Shown: piece by piece, positions 1-12,400 of the stretch | How the letters are laid out: each line of letters begins with the position of its first letter | How positions within the stretch are numbered: position 1 is the first letter of the stretch | Source: Chionoecetes opilio | Lineage: Eukaryota; Arthropoda; Malacostraca; Decapoda; Majidae | NCBI GenBank assembly: GCA_016584305.1 | Contig: JACEEZ010009483.1 | Span: forward strand, 823,501 to 887,500 | Reading direction: 5' to 3' | DNA length: 64,000 bases | Notes under the pieces: generated by a model | Told to the model about the DNA's origin: nothing | Database searches by the model: none | What the model saw: the letters and a program-made list of their open reading frames with translations, nothing else | Position numbers and translations under genes: made by a program

Positions 1-830
1 ACCAATTTGTTACACTTAGAGCCTATAGCTGTGTGTGCAAGTGCTCCGTCCTGCTGAACATTTTTAGCACCTGTGCGAACTGTCAGGCAAATAGTCACAC
101 AATAAATAAGTAATTATTTGGATAATTTTGTTCATTCTTGGTTAGTTCCACAAGTTCTAATCCTCTACCCGAGGAACAGGTTCATACCATTAAGAAATCA
201 AGGTTTTTACTGTCTGTTCTAGGTCCTGAGGGTCTAGGGGACTGCTACCCATACTTCGATAGATCTTTCCACCTCTGTGACAGGTAACAGTAAAGGTTGC
301 CTCATCGAACCACAACACATAAGAGCCAATTTTCAGTACTCCAGGTCAGATATTTTTGGGCAAATACTATCCTACGTCCCCTCTGGGCACACGAGAGAGG
401 GGGTTTCTTTACCTGCTTGTAAATCCAAGCTCGTGCACACGATGGGATATGGTTATTACTGACACTCCAATGAACACTTTTGTTTAGTTTTCTTTCAATT
501 TTGTGGCAGTAACTTGTGGATTGGATTCTAATTCACATTTTACGATGTTACTAGCACGTTTGGTTGTGTTCCATAGGGGTAATGGGCTTTTTGTGGGAGC
601 TTGCATATTTATGCTGCCATATCCCCTATGCCTATGAAGGTACTTGAACACTGCAGTGCATGATACAGACAGTAAGTCGCAGATTTCTTTGGAGAATGAC
701 CAGCTTTCTTTAAACCAGTGAATTGTGCAATAACTTGATGTGAAGTCTTTTGTAGGGGCCATCAGAAGCGCAGAAAAAATGCCCATAAATACCACAAATT
801 ATATTGTTCCTCGATTATTTTCATGTAAAG
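1..830 (-). pseudogene. Decayed Tc1-like transposase fragment
   Basis: On the minus strand, broken reading frames carry two recognisable parts of a Tc1-family transposase. An open stretch at 484-795 has the helix-turn-helix/linker region (KYLHRHRGYGS, then an ASNIVKCELESNPQVTATKL-like segment). Below it, in shifted frames with stops, come a RVHELGFTSR-like segment and the catalytic-domain motif FDEATFTVT followed by GGKIYR and GSSPLDP. In intact Tc1 proteins these segments are collinear in this order and belong to a DDE RNase H-fold transposase. Several stops and frameshifts show it is dead. The 3' part of the catalytic domain is missing or beyond recognition below about position 180. Terminal repeats were not found. 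Confidence 0.75.
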
Positions 831-1349
831 GGCATAAAAGTGGGAGGGTTTTCACTAAACTGCAGTGACAACTCATTTTTGAATTTAGGATGAAGTACGT
901 ACATATATAATCCTATTCTTTCAATCATTTTATTTGGTGTAAAATCCTCTCGTCATATCTTAACATTTTCAGATCACCGTCATCCATCAATATACGCTCC
1001 ATATCAAATAGCAGAATTTGCCTTACGCGTGTCGTGCTGTATAAACTACATTCCATACAAAATAGTTCAGCACTAACATAAATACACCAAAACATCAGAG
1101 CAAATCTACATGAAATCCATTAAGTTGTTGTTATTATTATTTTGCAGATTGGTAAACATCAGCAGGCTGGGATGAATCAAATGCTGCTCAACACTATTTA
1201 CATAAGGAAGGTTGTTCAAACAGTGAGGAGCATCAGCGTCTTCATCTCAACTCCCACTCGCTACTAGTTTGTGTATTTTGAAAGTAAACTCAAATGAAAA
1301 GCAACAAAATATCAATCAACAGTCTACACTACAGGATGGGACATTTGCT

Positions 1350-1606
1350 CGTAAGTTGTGTTCCAAAATTTGTGGTAATCACTTGTCTGATCGCGGCTGT
1401 CATTCCCTTAGACAGTTAGTCTTCCTTCAAGACTGATGATGCTTGGGGCTGATGCACCATAAGAACATAAGGAAGCTACAAGAGGCCGTGAGACCTACAC
1501 GAGGTAGTTCCTGTAGCACCAAACACCACATTGTTGAGGAACTGAGTATTCAAGGCTGTAGTTATCAGACAAGTGGGCATCACAAAGTTTTGGAATACAA
1601 CTGTAC
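1350..1606. mobile_element. Small inverted-repeat element carrying a LINE 3' tail
   Basis: About 40 bases at 1352-1391 (around TTCCAAAATTTGTG) recur in inverted form at 1567-1606 (around CACAAAGTTTTGGAA). Between them, 1461-1520 matches the reverse complement of the LINE 3' end at 20645-20723 (shared core GGCCGTGAGACCTACACG). This looks like a MITE or fold-back that captured, or was hit by, a truncated minus-strand LINE tail. No convincing target duplication was found. Confidence 0.5.
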
Positions 1607-2530
1607 ATAACCACTTGGTCTAATACAATAATTCAAAATAAGCATATAATAATGGATGCAACTTGATGGGAGTAGTTAGGAGGATTGCCTCACACTTTTG
1701 CACCTTACAAGCTGTCTACATCTGAAGACCACCACTGAAAATGGTTGCTTGGCTTGGAGTACCCATGGCAGTATTGTGATTTTCCTTCATTTATGTGGGA
1801 TGCAGTTGTCAAAGTAGCATTATGCACAAATGAAACCAAAAAACTTGTAACAAGAATATAACAGAATACATAGCTGCTAGTGTTTCATCTTGCAGACTAT
1901 CAAGGAGACAATTATATTTCCCTTGTAGTAGATTAATTTAAATCCGACACAAAGGTCACTACAGTTAGGCCTCTTAAAATGGTTCACATGCTTGTCATAG
2001 CCAAACACTTTTTTGATTATGTCAACCTCTCCATTGGCAAAAAATTGATTAATTTTGTCACACAAGATTTAGAATACGTATCTACAATAACAGACGACAA
2101 AGTATATATAATTGCCACACATCTGGCTTAGTTTCATGGGAACTAAACCTCAATGTATTCTCCTGTTATATGTTAGTAGCAAAATATTTTTATCATGTAG
2201 TTTGTGCATAATGCTACTTCTACACACTGCTTCTCAGATAAAGGATGGAATATCGAGGTAAGCTAACAGGTACTCCAAGAGCAACCATTTTCAGTGAGAT
2301 ACCTGTTGGCAGATGATTTTGACAAGTTCCTAATACCTAGTTACGAGGTCTGGATTTTCAGTTCCCAGACAGGCAGACTATTTGGGAGTCTGTGCCTAGC
2401 AGTGAACATGTTGAGTTGTGACCTTTTAGAAAGAGGTGAGTGGGGTTGTAGCAGTTCTGCAATATTTTGTGTGTTTGTATTTTCATTCACATTACAAAAC
2501 CACACATAGTTTACACTACACCATACAAGG

Positions 2531-3731
2531 AGGTGTGATCAAAAAGTTCCCAGACCACATCTATAAAAAGCAGACAATGTATCTGATTAAAATTTGACCA
2601 ATATCTCCTTCAAATTAGTCGCCTTGTGCAGCGATACATTGCTCCGAGCACCTCTGCCATGATTGAAATGCTTCCTGAAAGTCCAGTTCTTTAAGCTTGT
2701 CAAGCACCACTTGTGATTCGTGCTAGATCTCCTTGTCTGTGTTAAAACAGCGACCCCTCGACTTAAGCTTCATCTTGGGGAAAAGGAAAAAGTCACAGGG
2801 AGCCAAATCCAGCGAGTGGTGGTCCACTGGTGGCTGGGGAGTGTTGATCGTGTTGATGTTGGCCAAAAATATGCGTGTTTTCCACACGGAGTGGGCTGCT
2901 TTTGCTGTGGGGTCAGATGTCTGGGCACGAACTTGGCAGCGATGTGGTGCATGTTCAAATTGGACGTGAGAATTGACTGAACTTATCCAAATGACACGTT
3001 TATGATATAAGGAACTTCATTGATGGTGATCTGACTATTCTGCTGCACAATTTGGGCAATTTCTTTAACGTTTTCAGTTGTGTTCGTTAAAAGTTGCCCT
3101 GACCCTCGGGCCCTCGTCATCCTCCAGTGATGTTCTGCCCTTCTGGAAGTGAGTGCCACTCCAAACAAATTGAGCACATTGCTTCAGGCCTGCTTTAACA
3201 TCAAGGGTCTTGATGCTAAAAAGGGTGCTTTTTCAAGGGTCTGTGTTGCCAATTTCCTGATCTTAACGCAAAACTTCATGCTTGCTCTCTGCTAAAGTCT
3301 GAGGTCCACTTGTGGATTCTGAGGCCATGGCACCCCTCAAAATATAAAATCTTATTTGCCACCCCCCCCCCCAAAAAAAATGAAAACTAATCATGTGCTT
3401 TTCCCGATTTTGATGTATACACTTGTACAGTGCAGGCAGGCATATACTGTGTTATGCTTACTACAGGTCATCTGGCCACTTGGCCGTGCCCCCCCCCCAC
3501 CCACCCCCAAAGCTTTTCCGAAAATCCGCCAGTGCTGAGGTCCATACTGAAATGACAACCGAGCACATAAGCGTGGTCACAAAATCACGTGTAGCACATG
3601 TCCTAATATTCACAGAATGACTCTACACACCATACTGAACCATAACAGTCACTGGTTGCTCCTGCTACACATGAGTCCCGTGCTCTTTGTCTTTGCTACA
3701 TGGACAGTCAGGGAACTTTTTGATCACACCT
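2531..3731 (-). mobile_element. Mariner-like element, transposase degenerate
   Basis: The ends are inverted: AGGTGTGATCAAAAAGTTCC at 2531-2550 and its reverse complement ending at 3731. Minus-strand translation in several frames gives mariner fragments in the right order. These are a helix-turn-helix end (ENVKEIAQIVQQNSQITINE, about 2983-3177), then KFVPRHLTPQQK, a shifted copy of the conserved HSLDLAPCDFFLFPKMK-type block, and the C-terminal block FQSWQRCSEQCIAAQGDYFE (about 2600-2680). The central catalytic region is mostly deleted. C-rich runs at 3360 and 3490 lie inside. It is a non-autonomous remnant; overlapping plus-strand ORFs are shadows. Confidence 0.75.
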
Positions 3732-3744
3732 CTTATGCATGAAG

Positions 3745-6157
3745 GAAAAATTAATTTATATAAAATTGGAAAAAAAAGTGTCATAATGAGTTAGTATACT
3801 TTGAAAAAAACAAACAAAAAACTAATGAGCCAAGATAACCAGGAACTACAAAGACAACCCCGTCACTTGTGCACCTTCCTCCAGTTTTCAGGACAAGCAT
3901 AAATACAATGGTTAGAGAGTGAAACATGCCTGTCATAATCAAGTGCTTTTTATATGAAAGTATAAGCCCGAACAGCTACGTAATATGTTAAAGTTCATTA
4001 ACAAATGAAGTAGTCACAGAAATGAGATACTTCAATAACATGAACATAAGCAGTAAATGTTAAGGAAAGATGCATGGATGCACTGTAGGTTTGCCATTTT
4101 TGCTCTAACTGAAATTACAAAACTACATTATATTTTTTGAAGAAGCTCATTACTGTCAATCTCCCGCAAAAAATAAAAATATTTCTGATAACCATGTCCA
4201 TCTCAATACTGTCTTGTGTCCATTCTGTAAATTCTAACATTCACAAATTGGTTTGGTTGTGCAGTGATGCTAACTTGCATCTAAGGCACTTGCTGACTAG
4301 TATTCCTTCTGCGAAATGCCTGTCTGCTGCTGCAATTTATCCCAACAATTTCCAAACCACCCACCACCTGCATAGCCATTCCTAAGTGACGCATCAGGAC
4401 CTGATGATGACCAGTACTTTGGCCAGCATTATTATACTTCATATTAGGGGCTAAAATCCTTGGTCCTGTATCCACTCTAATGGCATGCTTGAAAATAATT
4501 ATTGGTAAGTGAGAAGTTATAAACGCATCTTGTGTGTACAAGTATGATCACCATGAAAGCCACAGATGATAAGGTTATACATGCACTCATGATAAGTTTG
4601 GCAAATATGAATGTTATGAGGAGCTTGCAAGTACTGTCAATGAGACTTTTGCTCCAGCAAATATGCCATTCACAAAAACAATGTCCACAGTGGATAGCCA
4701 TGTTGATAATCCCGCCCTACTGAAGGATTCATTTTAGGTTTTGAGATATTCAAATGTGATGGAGGCTGTGACAAGCAGAAGAGTATTGCAGCTCGGATAC
4801 AAGTCATTATCACCTTACACAAGTCAGCACCACCTACAGGTAAACTTATTACTTCAGTGATGGCGAGAGGCATGGGTAGAACAGCACATTGAGCATCCTG
4901 TCTTGGTAGTAACTTACCATGACTGTAAGGCTTTTTTTTTCTACAAGAATGAACGAATGACAGTACAGTTTAAGCAAAGTACAGTATTGCAAATCTGAAG
5001 CTTGGAGGGAGAGGGAGAGATAAAGATTGCCAACATGATAAAGTTTATGAAATGGTTTGCCAATGTCTACTGCAACTGATATTGAGGTGGTGATGATACT
5101 AACTTTCTGAACATAAACTACAATGCTACTGACAATGGAAATGTGTTTGGCATTGTCCACAGCTGACATAACACAAAGCTCGGTGACATCTGTCTTGAAG
5201 GACTGAATAATGGGGTAGATTGTAAAAAACTAAGGCACCATTCTTTTCTGAATGCACATTAATAGTATACAGTCTATGTTCCTAAATAGTAATAATATAT
5301 CTTATACTCCTTACATGATCAGTACATATAGGATTCAGGATCACAACTTCAGCCTCACCTATTCATTGATAAACGTATCGGGTAAATAATATAGACAGGG
5401 TAAAACACATAAAGCTCTCAGAAAATTACAATTAAGTTGAATGTACTACACTTTGTAATAATGGATGAAATTCAAGACACCTAAATGTAATGGAGGAAGT
5501 TTACATGGATTCTACATGCTATCGTGTCTTTTCTTCAAGTAAATGAAAAAATATGCTATTAATAGATGTGATCCAGTGTGAAAAGTAAATATTAGACAAT
5601 GTTTGAACCCTCAAATTAAGGATATATCTTTGTCTTGGGTTTATATGAAGGCATTTACAAAATGCCTTCAATTTGTCATTCTCTTAATATGGTGTGAACT
5701 CCTCAGTCAGTCATCCAACAACGTCATGCATTTCATGCATCAGTTATCCACACACAAGGATGTGTTGTAATAACCATATGGTAAGCATATATTAGTATCA
5801 AACTCCTTGCGACTTGGGAGACCTGATATGACAATATTGCAAAAATATCTTTGATATTTTTGAATTTCCCCCAAGTTTCATGCAGATCAAGCAGGAGTGA
5901 GCAAAGAACGGATAACCTTGGGATAAAAGGATATGAGCAATGCTAGCTTAGGATATGTGCATATATTGGGTTCATGCTGTGCCATTGTCTTTCACAATAG
6001 CACCTGTAATTTACAAAATAATTTCCAGTACATACTTTTCCTTACTTCATTTGTAAAGTAGTAATACAGTCTAAGAATGTGAAGTGTATGTTCTCATAAC
6101 TGGTGAGAAAAACTGAAGTTGAAATCAAATAAAGATATATCACCAACAGTATATATA

Positions 6158-6160
<3 letters not shown>
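3745..6160. other. AT-rich noncoding stretch
   Basis: No gene or dated repeat was recognised. Short ORFs occur on both strands but have biased or random composition and no splice support. An A-rich patch lies near 3770-3825. Confidence 0.5.

Positions 6161-6163
<3 letters not shown>

Positions 6164-6205
<42 letters not shown>
6164..6205. repeat. (TA)n microsatellite
   Basis: Uninterrupted alternating TA of about 42 bases, within the 3' flank of JMJD6. Confidence 0.95.
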
Positions 6206-6209
<4 letters not shown>

Positions 6210-6473
6210 ATACAAGTGGGAGGAGCAAGTTGTATGAGAATATATGCACATACATATACACGTTTGGGACCAATATATAAATTACACTTGATATTAAAGC
6301 TGATGACATCAATAACTTTCAAATATCACCCCAAAACTTATTTCATCATAAATGTCTAGCAAAATACAACTTTTTCATCAAAAGTGATCTTTACCCATAT
6401 GTTTCTGCACCTGATGGTAACCCAGCATGCTAACTATGTACGTACCTTCTATAGAGCCTAGGACAGACTTGTT

Positions 6474-9400
6474 TCAAGAAGGCTGTGGAGAATGGTGCTT
6501 CTTCCTCCTGTAATGGCAAGGTGACATTAGGCACAATACAAATATTAATCGGAATTAAAGTCATTATATAAATACCTGCAAACTGTTTTAATTGTTAGTA
6601 AACAATCTGCTTTGCCCTAAGGGGTTCACCGAGTTTTCCTCAAAAAATGCCTTTTCTCCATTACTCGTTCAGAGAAACCTGTAGCCTAGAATTTTCAAGG
6701 TAAACTCGTATATCATCCCAGTGCAAAACAATGATTTAGAGGCCACTTTAAGCACACATGTGCCAAATTCAAATGTCTATGGTGAGCAAAATTTAATGTT
6801 CTTTGCTTGCGTGGCATAATGTTGATTTGTTGGAAAAATACTATAATTACGTTACACGAAAGACCTAGCTCGCGTAAATGACTGGCCAGCAGCTTTCTCT
6901 GCACGACCTTGGCCTGGCGCGAGAGCAGAGAGAGATGAGCACCCAGAAAGCAGGCAATGCTGAACATTTCTTGCCATGATTCTCCCCACACCCACGGTAC
7001 AATGCCAAAGGCCTCAAGAAAGTGTCACACTTTACTGGCGAGGATGAAGAGACTACGCACAAGTCGCTTGAGTGCTGTAAGAAGTGCTGATGAACCTCCA
7101 GTATCCCTTCAACCTCTGGTCCCTGGCCAGGACACCCACACCTTGAGCTGCCTAATAGCTCTTTAAATAGGAGGGGACCAGGAGCCAAATTTCCTCCCAG
7201 ATGATTGTGTATATTCTGGATACAATATCTAGGTGGCTCCAGTAACATGACTTACCAATTCAGAATAAACCATTACAACTCAATAACTTTCTTTTCAACT
7301 TTCAGTGTCGATTGTAAAATAATACAAAATAAAATGAATTAAAATTCCAATCCAATGGATATTTTCATCAGAGGGAAATTCAATGAGGAAATTTGTACAA
7401 AGAATCATAGCTTTTAGCTGCATAAATTTCTTACAAAGCTCAGAAAATGAAGAAAAATATGGTAAAATTAACCACAAAAAATATTGCTACAAGCACAATT
7501 TTGCTCTAATCAATTAGTCTCTGGGAAGATTTAGCGGCGTTTGATTTATTTGTCGTGCATACGGACAGTATCAAGGAGGTATAAAAACATTGCCATTTTA
7601 TATAGAAAAAGAAATAAAGAAAAACATTCCTATCACCTTCAAACTTGACCCAGGAATATATCAAAGTAATAAAGATTTCAGTGTATTGATTTCATGGAAA
7701 TTGGAACAAAACATCAACATGTCCTAAACGCCACCTTTGAAGTGCCATCTCATGTTAGGGAAAAAACTTTTTGTATGAGAGAGAGAGAGAGAGAGAGACT
7801 GTATGATGAGTGATACAATAAGAGAGCTAAGCTATGTACATGTTGTGTGAATCCGTTGGAACAGAAATACCAACATCATGATGCACTTTCTTGAATGGCA
7901 TTAGTGACAAAACTAATAATTGTGGTAGTTCTGAGATATATCAAATATCTGAAAAGCTCACCTTTTCTTCTTGTGTTCTGGCAAACTCTCCTGACCACTA
8001 TCATCTAAGGTGCTTTCTGATGAGGATGATTCATCATCGGATGAGGAGGAAGAAGAGGAGGAAGAGTCCGAGGATGAGTCTGAGGCCATGCCGCAGCCCT
8101 TGGAGGTGTCCACACTCTCCGCTAGGGTTGCGAGGTCTGGCCTCTTCTCCTGCAAATATAGAAACACACCACTTGCTTCAAGCTCCTTTTTACAACAGGA
8201 ACATCACATCAAAGAAGTGCTTAGGTACACACTTTGATACTGAAGATAATGCTGATATCAAACTGACCAAATCTTACGCCTGGTACAAACTCAAGCACAG
8301 ACACTCCTCTACCTACATACATTAACCTGTGGACTGCAACATTCTGTATCTCACAGATGCTGAGAAATGTAGTTTATGATGAAAAATGCACCCCTAAAAC
8401 TTTTTAAATATTAAATTACAAACCCCAGGAATCAATTTTGCACTTAAATAAGGGAGCTCCTGTATGTCAGCTTTTAGTTTCCTGAAAACTCCTCACTGAG
8501 ATCTAATGAAATGTTTAGGACTCTTGGTTGTACTCCTACCTTTAGCACTCTAAGCCACTTCTTGGACAACTTTGGACGGCCTCGTACAGTCTTGTGCCAA
8601 ACTATGGGGAAGTTTGTGGTTGACGAGAAGTTTTGTGTGATGGCGATGGTGTCGTCCAGGTTGATGACCACGTGCCACCACCCGCCCGGCACAAACACAG
8701 TCTCCCCGGGGTTCTGCACCAGCTCAATCTGAAAACTCTCATCATGATTAGTATGAACCTCAAATATTAAGTGGTCCCTCTAATCCATTACAACATTTCT
8801 CATATTTCCCTATGTCTTACTTTCCCATGCTTGGAATAATATTTTCTACCTAAGCATAGGATCAATTAAATCTTGTATCATTCCCATTGATCTCTGTTGC
8901 ACTATTTTCTTTTGTATCTGTGTGACTAGATCTTTCATGAATAAAGTTGACATGCACCCCTTTCCACTACAATAGCCAGGTGTAGCGTCTCCCTTACACC
9001 TCTCTGATCTATCTGTAATATGCCAACTTTTTACAAGTTCTCCATTCACACTATTCATCTTTTATACAGTAACCTCAAGTGCTCACCATTACCATGGAAA
9101 ATGTACATTGGCTGTGATCAGTATTCAAAATAGCATTGTAGTGAGGAAGCTGTCACAGGACACTGTTGTCATGACCTCAGTCCCTGCACACACTGTACAA
9201 TGGACACATGCTGTGGCCACACTGGGGCTCACATTCTGCTCTGGACTCATCGGATGTGAAATGGATTTTGGATTTTGTAGCCAGGTACTTGTCTGAGGTT
9301 TTGAGGAATAGAGGAATCCATTCACTAGACCAGGGGTGGGGAACCATTTTACTACTAAGGGCCATTTGGATATTCATGACATCATTAGCGGGCCATACAA

Positions 9401-12400
9401 AACTATCAACTTAAAAATCACCCTACTTTTTTTGGCAGACGAGAACCACACGTGTCTGTCCCATCATCTATGTGTCATATCCGTCCCGTAATGGACGTGC
9501 TTGTCCCTTAAAATTTACGTTATAAGTATTATGCATGCACTTAATAACAATCTATGTTTGTATGAAAAAAAAAAAAAGCTCCTAGATTTATTAGATTTAG
9601 TCTCGTCTGTGGTTGCCTTGGCAGGGCCTGACCAAATGGTTTTGCGGGCCGGACATTCCCCACCCCTGCACTAGACCCTAAGCCTCAGACGACTCCAAAC
9701 AATAAGTACTCTTTGCTAGAGCCTACATGAGTTGTGAACTCAACTGCAGTTACACTTGTTCTTGTACATTCAATACCTAATACACCTAAAGGTGATCAAT
9801 GAGTGTTTGGTGCTGCCATGGCTTTCATAAGGACCATAAGAAGAGCAGAGAGGAGCCTGGCGAGCTGTGTTAACGCATAGCACTGCCTATCATGAGGGCA
9901 CAACTGCCATTAATACATCTAGGGAGAAGGTATGACAAATTACTCAAAATCAATTGGCAATTCTGTAGAGCCTCTCAGCCTCACCTTTGTGGCACCGTGC
10001 GACGGAATGAGTGCGTTAACAAAGTCCAGGATACAAGTTCAAGCAGCACTGTGATGTGTGGTGCATGGATCAAGATGTAAAGAGCTATTATGATCTATTT
10101 GACAATCATTAATTATTATGAATAACAAATGCAAAGATAGAAACAAAGATGCTGGTCAGTATCTTAGACGGCTGTCACAAGTGCCTAGCAGTTTTGCTAC
10201 TCCAATGTTTGGTGTTGCTACCAATACCATTAAGCTGGTACTAGAGAGTCTTGGCCCAGTGGTATGTCAGCCATAACCAAACCAGATGCACTCACAGTAC
10301 TGAATATACCTGGTTATGTGGCCAGCTACGGTTGTAGTCAATTTTGTGAGATTCTTTGTTTATTTATGACACTAACCCAAGCTATGGCTTCAATGAGATA
10401 CAGGTACCAGTAGTAGTGCCAAGAAAAGTTGAACTGTTGAACAAACTGGAGCATGGTGATTCAGTGCCTATCATGTGATGAGTGTGGTATTGCTTCATCA
10501 ACTGTTAACCTATTAGGAATCCCTATTACATGACCTCTACTGATCTGGCAAAATAGTCAAGCCAGCAGCAAGGCTTTGGAACAAAAGGAGTTGGGGAATC
10601 AGTGGTGCCCTCATTTGATCTATCTAGACATGCAATATGTAATAACACCAATATGAATGGCATATGATTCTTGGTGGTAACTTGCAGTTAAAACCCAATT
10701 CTGACACATTTGTTCCCCAATGGAAATCAGGAGAGAAAATCAGTAAGACCCACCGGCCGGTACTTCTCAGGCCACGTGGGGTTTTGAGTGCGAGGATACA
10801 CCATGTGAAACCATGTGATGGCCTCACCCACTTGCTTCCCTCCTTCAGCATTAGGTACCCGAATCAGCTCCTTGGGGGTATCAGTAGGAAACAAGCACCA
10901 TCTGCAACACAAACTAGCCATGAAACTCTGGCGCATGTACAAAGACAGCCAAGGAAAGCACTAGCATTTCTGTGGTCTTGATAGTGACTTGCTCTATTAC
11001 TGGTGGAAGTGCAATACCCTGGCACCACTTGTTAGGATGAAGGGTTCTTTTTTTCAGGTTGACTTTGAAATTAGGTTTGATGATAAGATATTTCTTGGGG
11101 AACATCTGCTACGTCTGAATTCCCTAAGGCTTTACAAGCTGGTGTTATCATGGTAATCATATCAATCTAAACCTTTTTAGCAAAAAACATCTATCGAAAT
11201 TATAAATGTATCAACTACGGTACAACTGAAAAACTTTTAAAATTTTGAACATGGGGAAATTGATACAGTATCCCAATCGTTAAGTGAGAGAAATCTGTAT
11301 AGGTGTACATGTGAAACAAGAAAATAAACCCTAAGCCTACAACCAATAGTTGTTTCACGGCTAGTTCGAATGTTGAGATCAATAACAAGATTACATTTGA
11401 CACAAGGTAACTCACCGTTTATGACCTCTGACCAGGGAGTTCCAAGCACTGGTCCCCAGAGGGTCAATGTGGATGCCGGTGCCGGAGCGCCCGGGCCCCA
11501 TCACAAACCACCTGTAGGGGGGACGCCGGTCTTCTCCCGTGTACTTGAATAAGTCATCACGAAAATACTTGGGCACTTCATAGTCGTCTAAGATTTTCTT
11601 TCGTCGAACATGCTGCAACACGTAGGTCATTAAAAGCTTTCTTCTCCACTGAGTTGTGCAAAATGTGGTGAGACCTTATGTAAGCAGAGCCATCTATTCA
11701 AAGTCATTACAATGTGTCAAAATTACTATTCCCAAAAAACACAAATCTCCAATATAGCAATTGCCTTTCTTATCCTCTTTTGAACTGCTTCATCTATCTC
11801 CAACAGATAACATTAAGGCCACAGCTTGATGCTAATGGAAGTAAAAAACAGAAGGATACTAAGCAATCACAGTTGTATCCATTCTGGAAACAAAAACTAC
11901 ATGAAAAATTAAAATACTTACATCAGCAAAACTACTGTCAAAAATGTACAAAGGACTATCATCATCAGTTGCCTTCATATATTGGATATAATACTTCATT
12001 TTCATCTTAACACTAAAGCCTTCATTGTCTTCTCCACATTTGAACTTCTGGTTTCTGTACTTCTTGGCAAGTCTCTGTTAAAGGAAAAATAAATCAGGCA
12101 ATTGTAGGCAACACAAAAAGTTGTACATTTCTACTACTCACGGTATCAACAAAAATTATCTCAATCCATGGTGCTAAGTAATACACAATCTGTCATGAAA
12201 AACTAGATATTCATACAAAAAATGATGGGAATCTTACATCCTGAGTCCACTTATACTGAGCCTTCCAGGAGTCTGTGGCTCCCTTGATGACGACAGGCTT
12301 GTACGGCTTCTCATAGCGCTCAATAAACTCATCAATGGACACTTCATCCACATGGATACGCTCGGCTGAATCCTTAACTTTGTCTATACTGCAGTCAAAC

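Noticed and set aside
8010..8237. Glu/Asp-rich ORF on the plus strand
   Set aside because: Antisense shadow of the JMJD6 polyserine exon.
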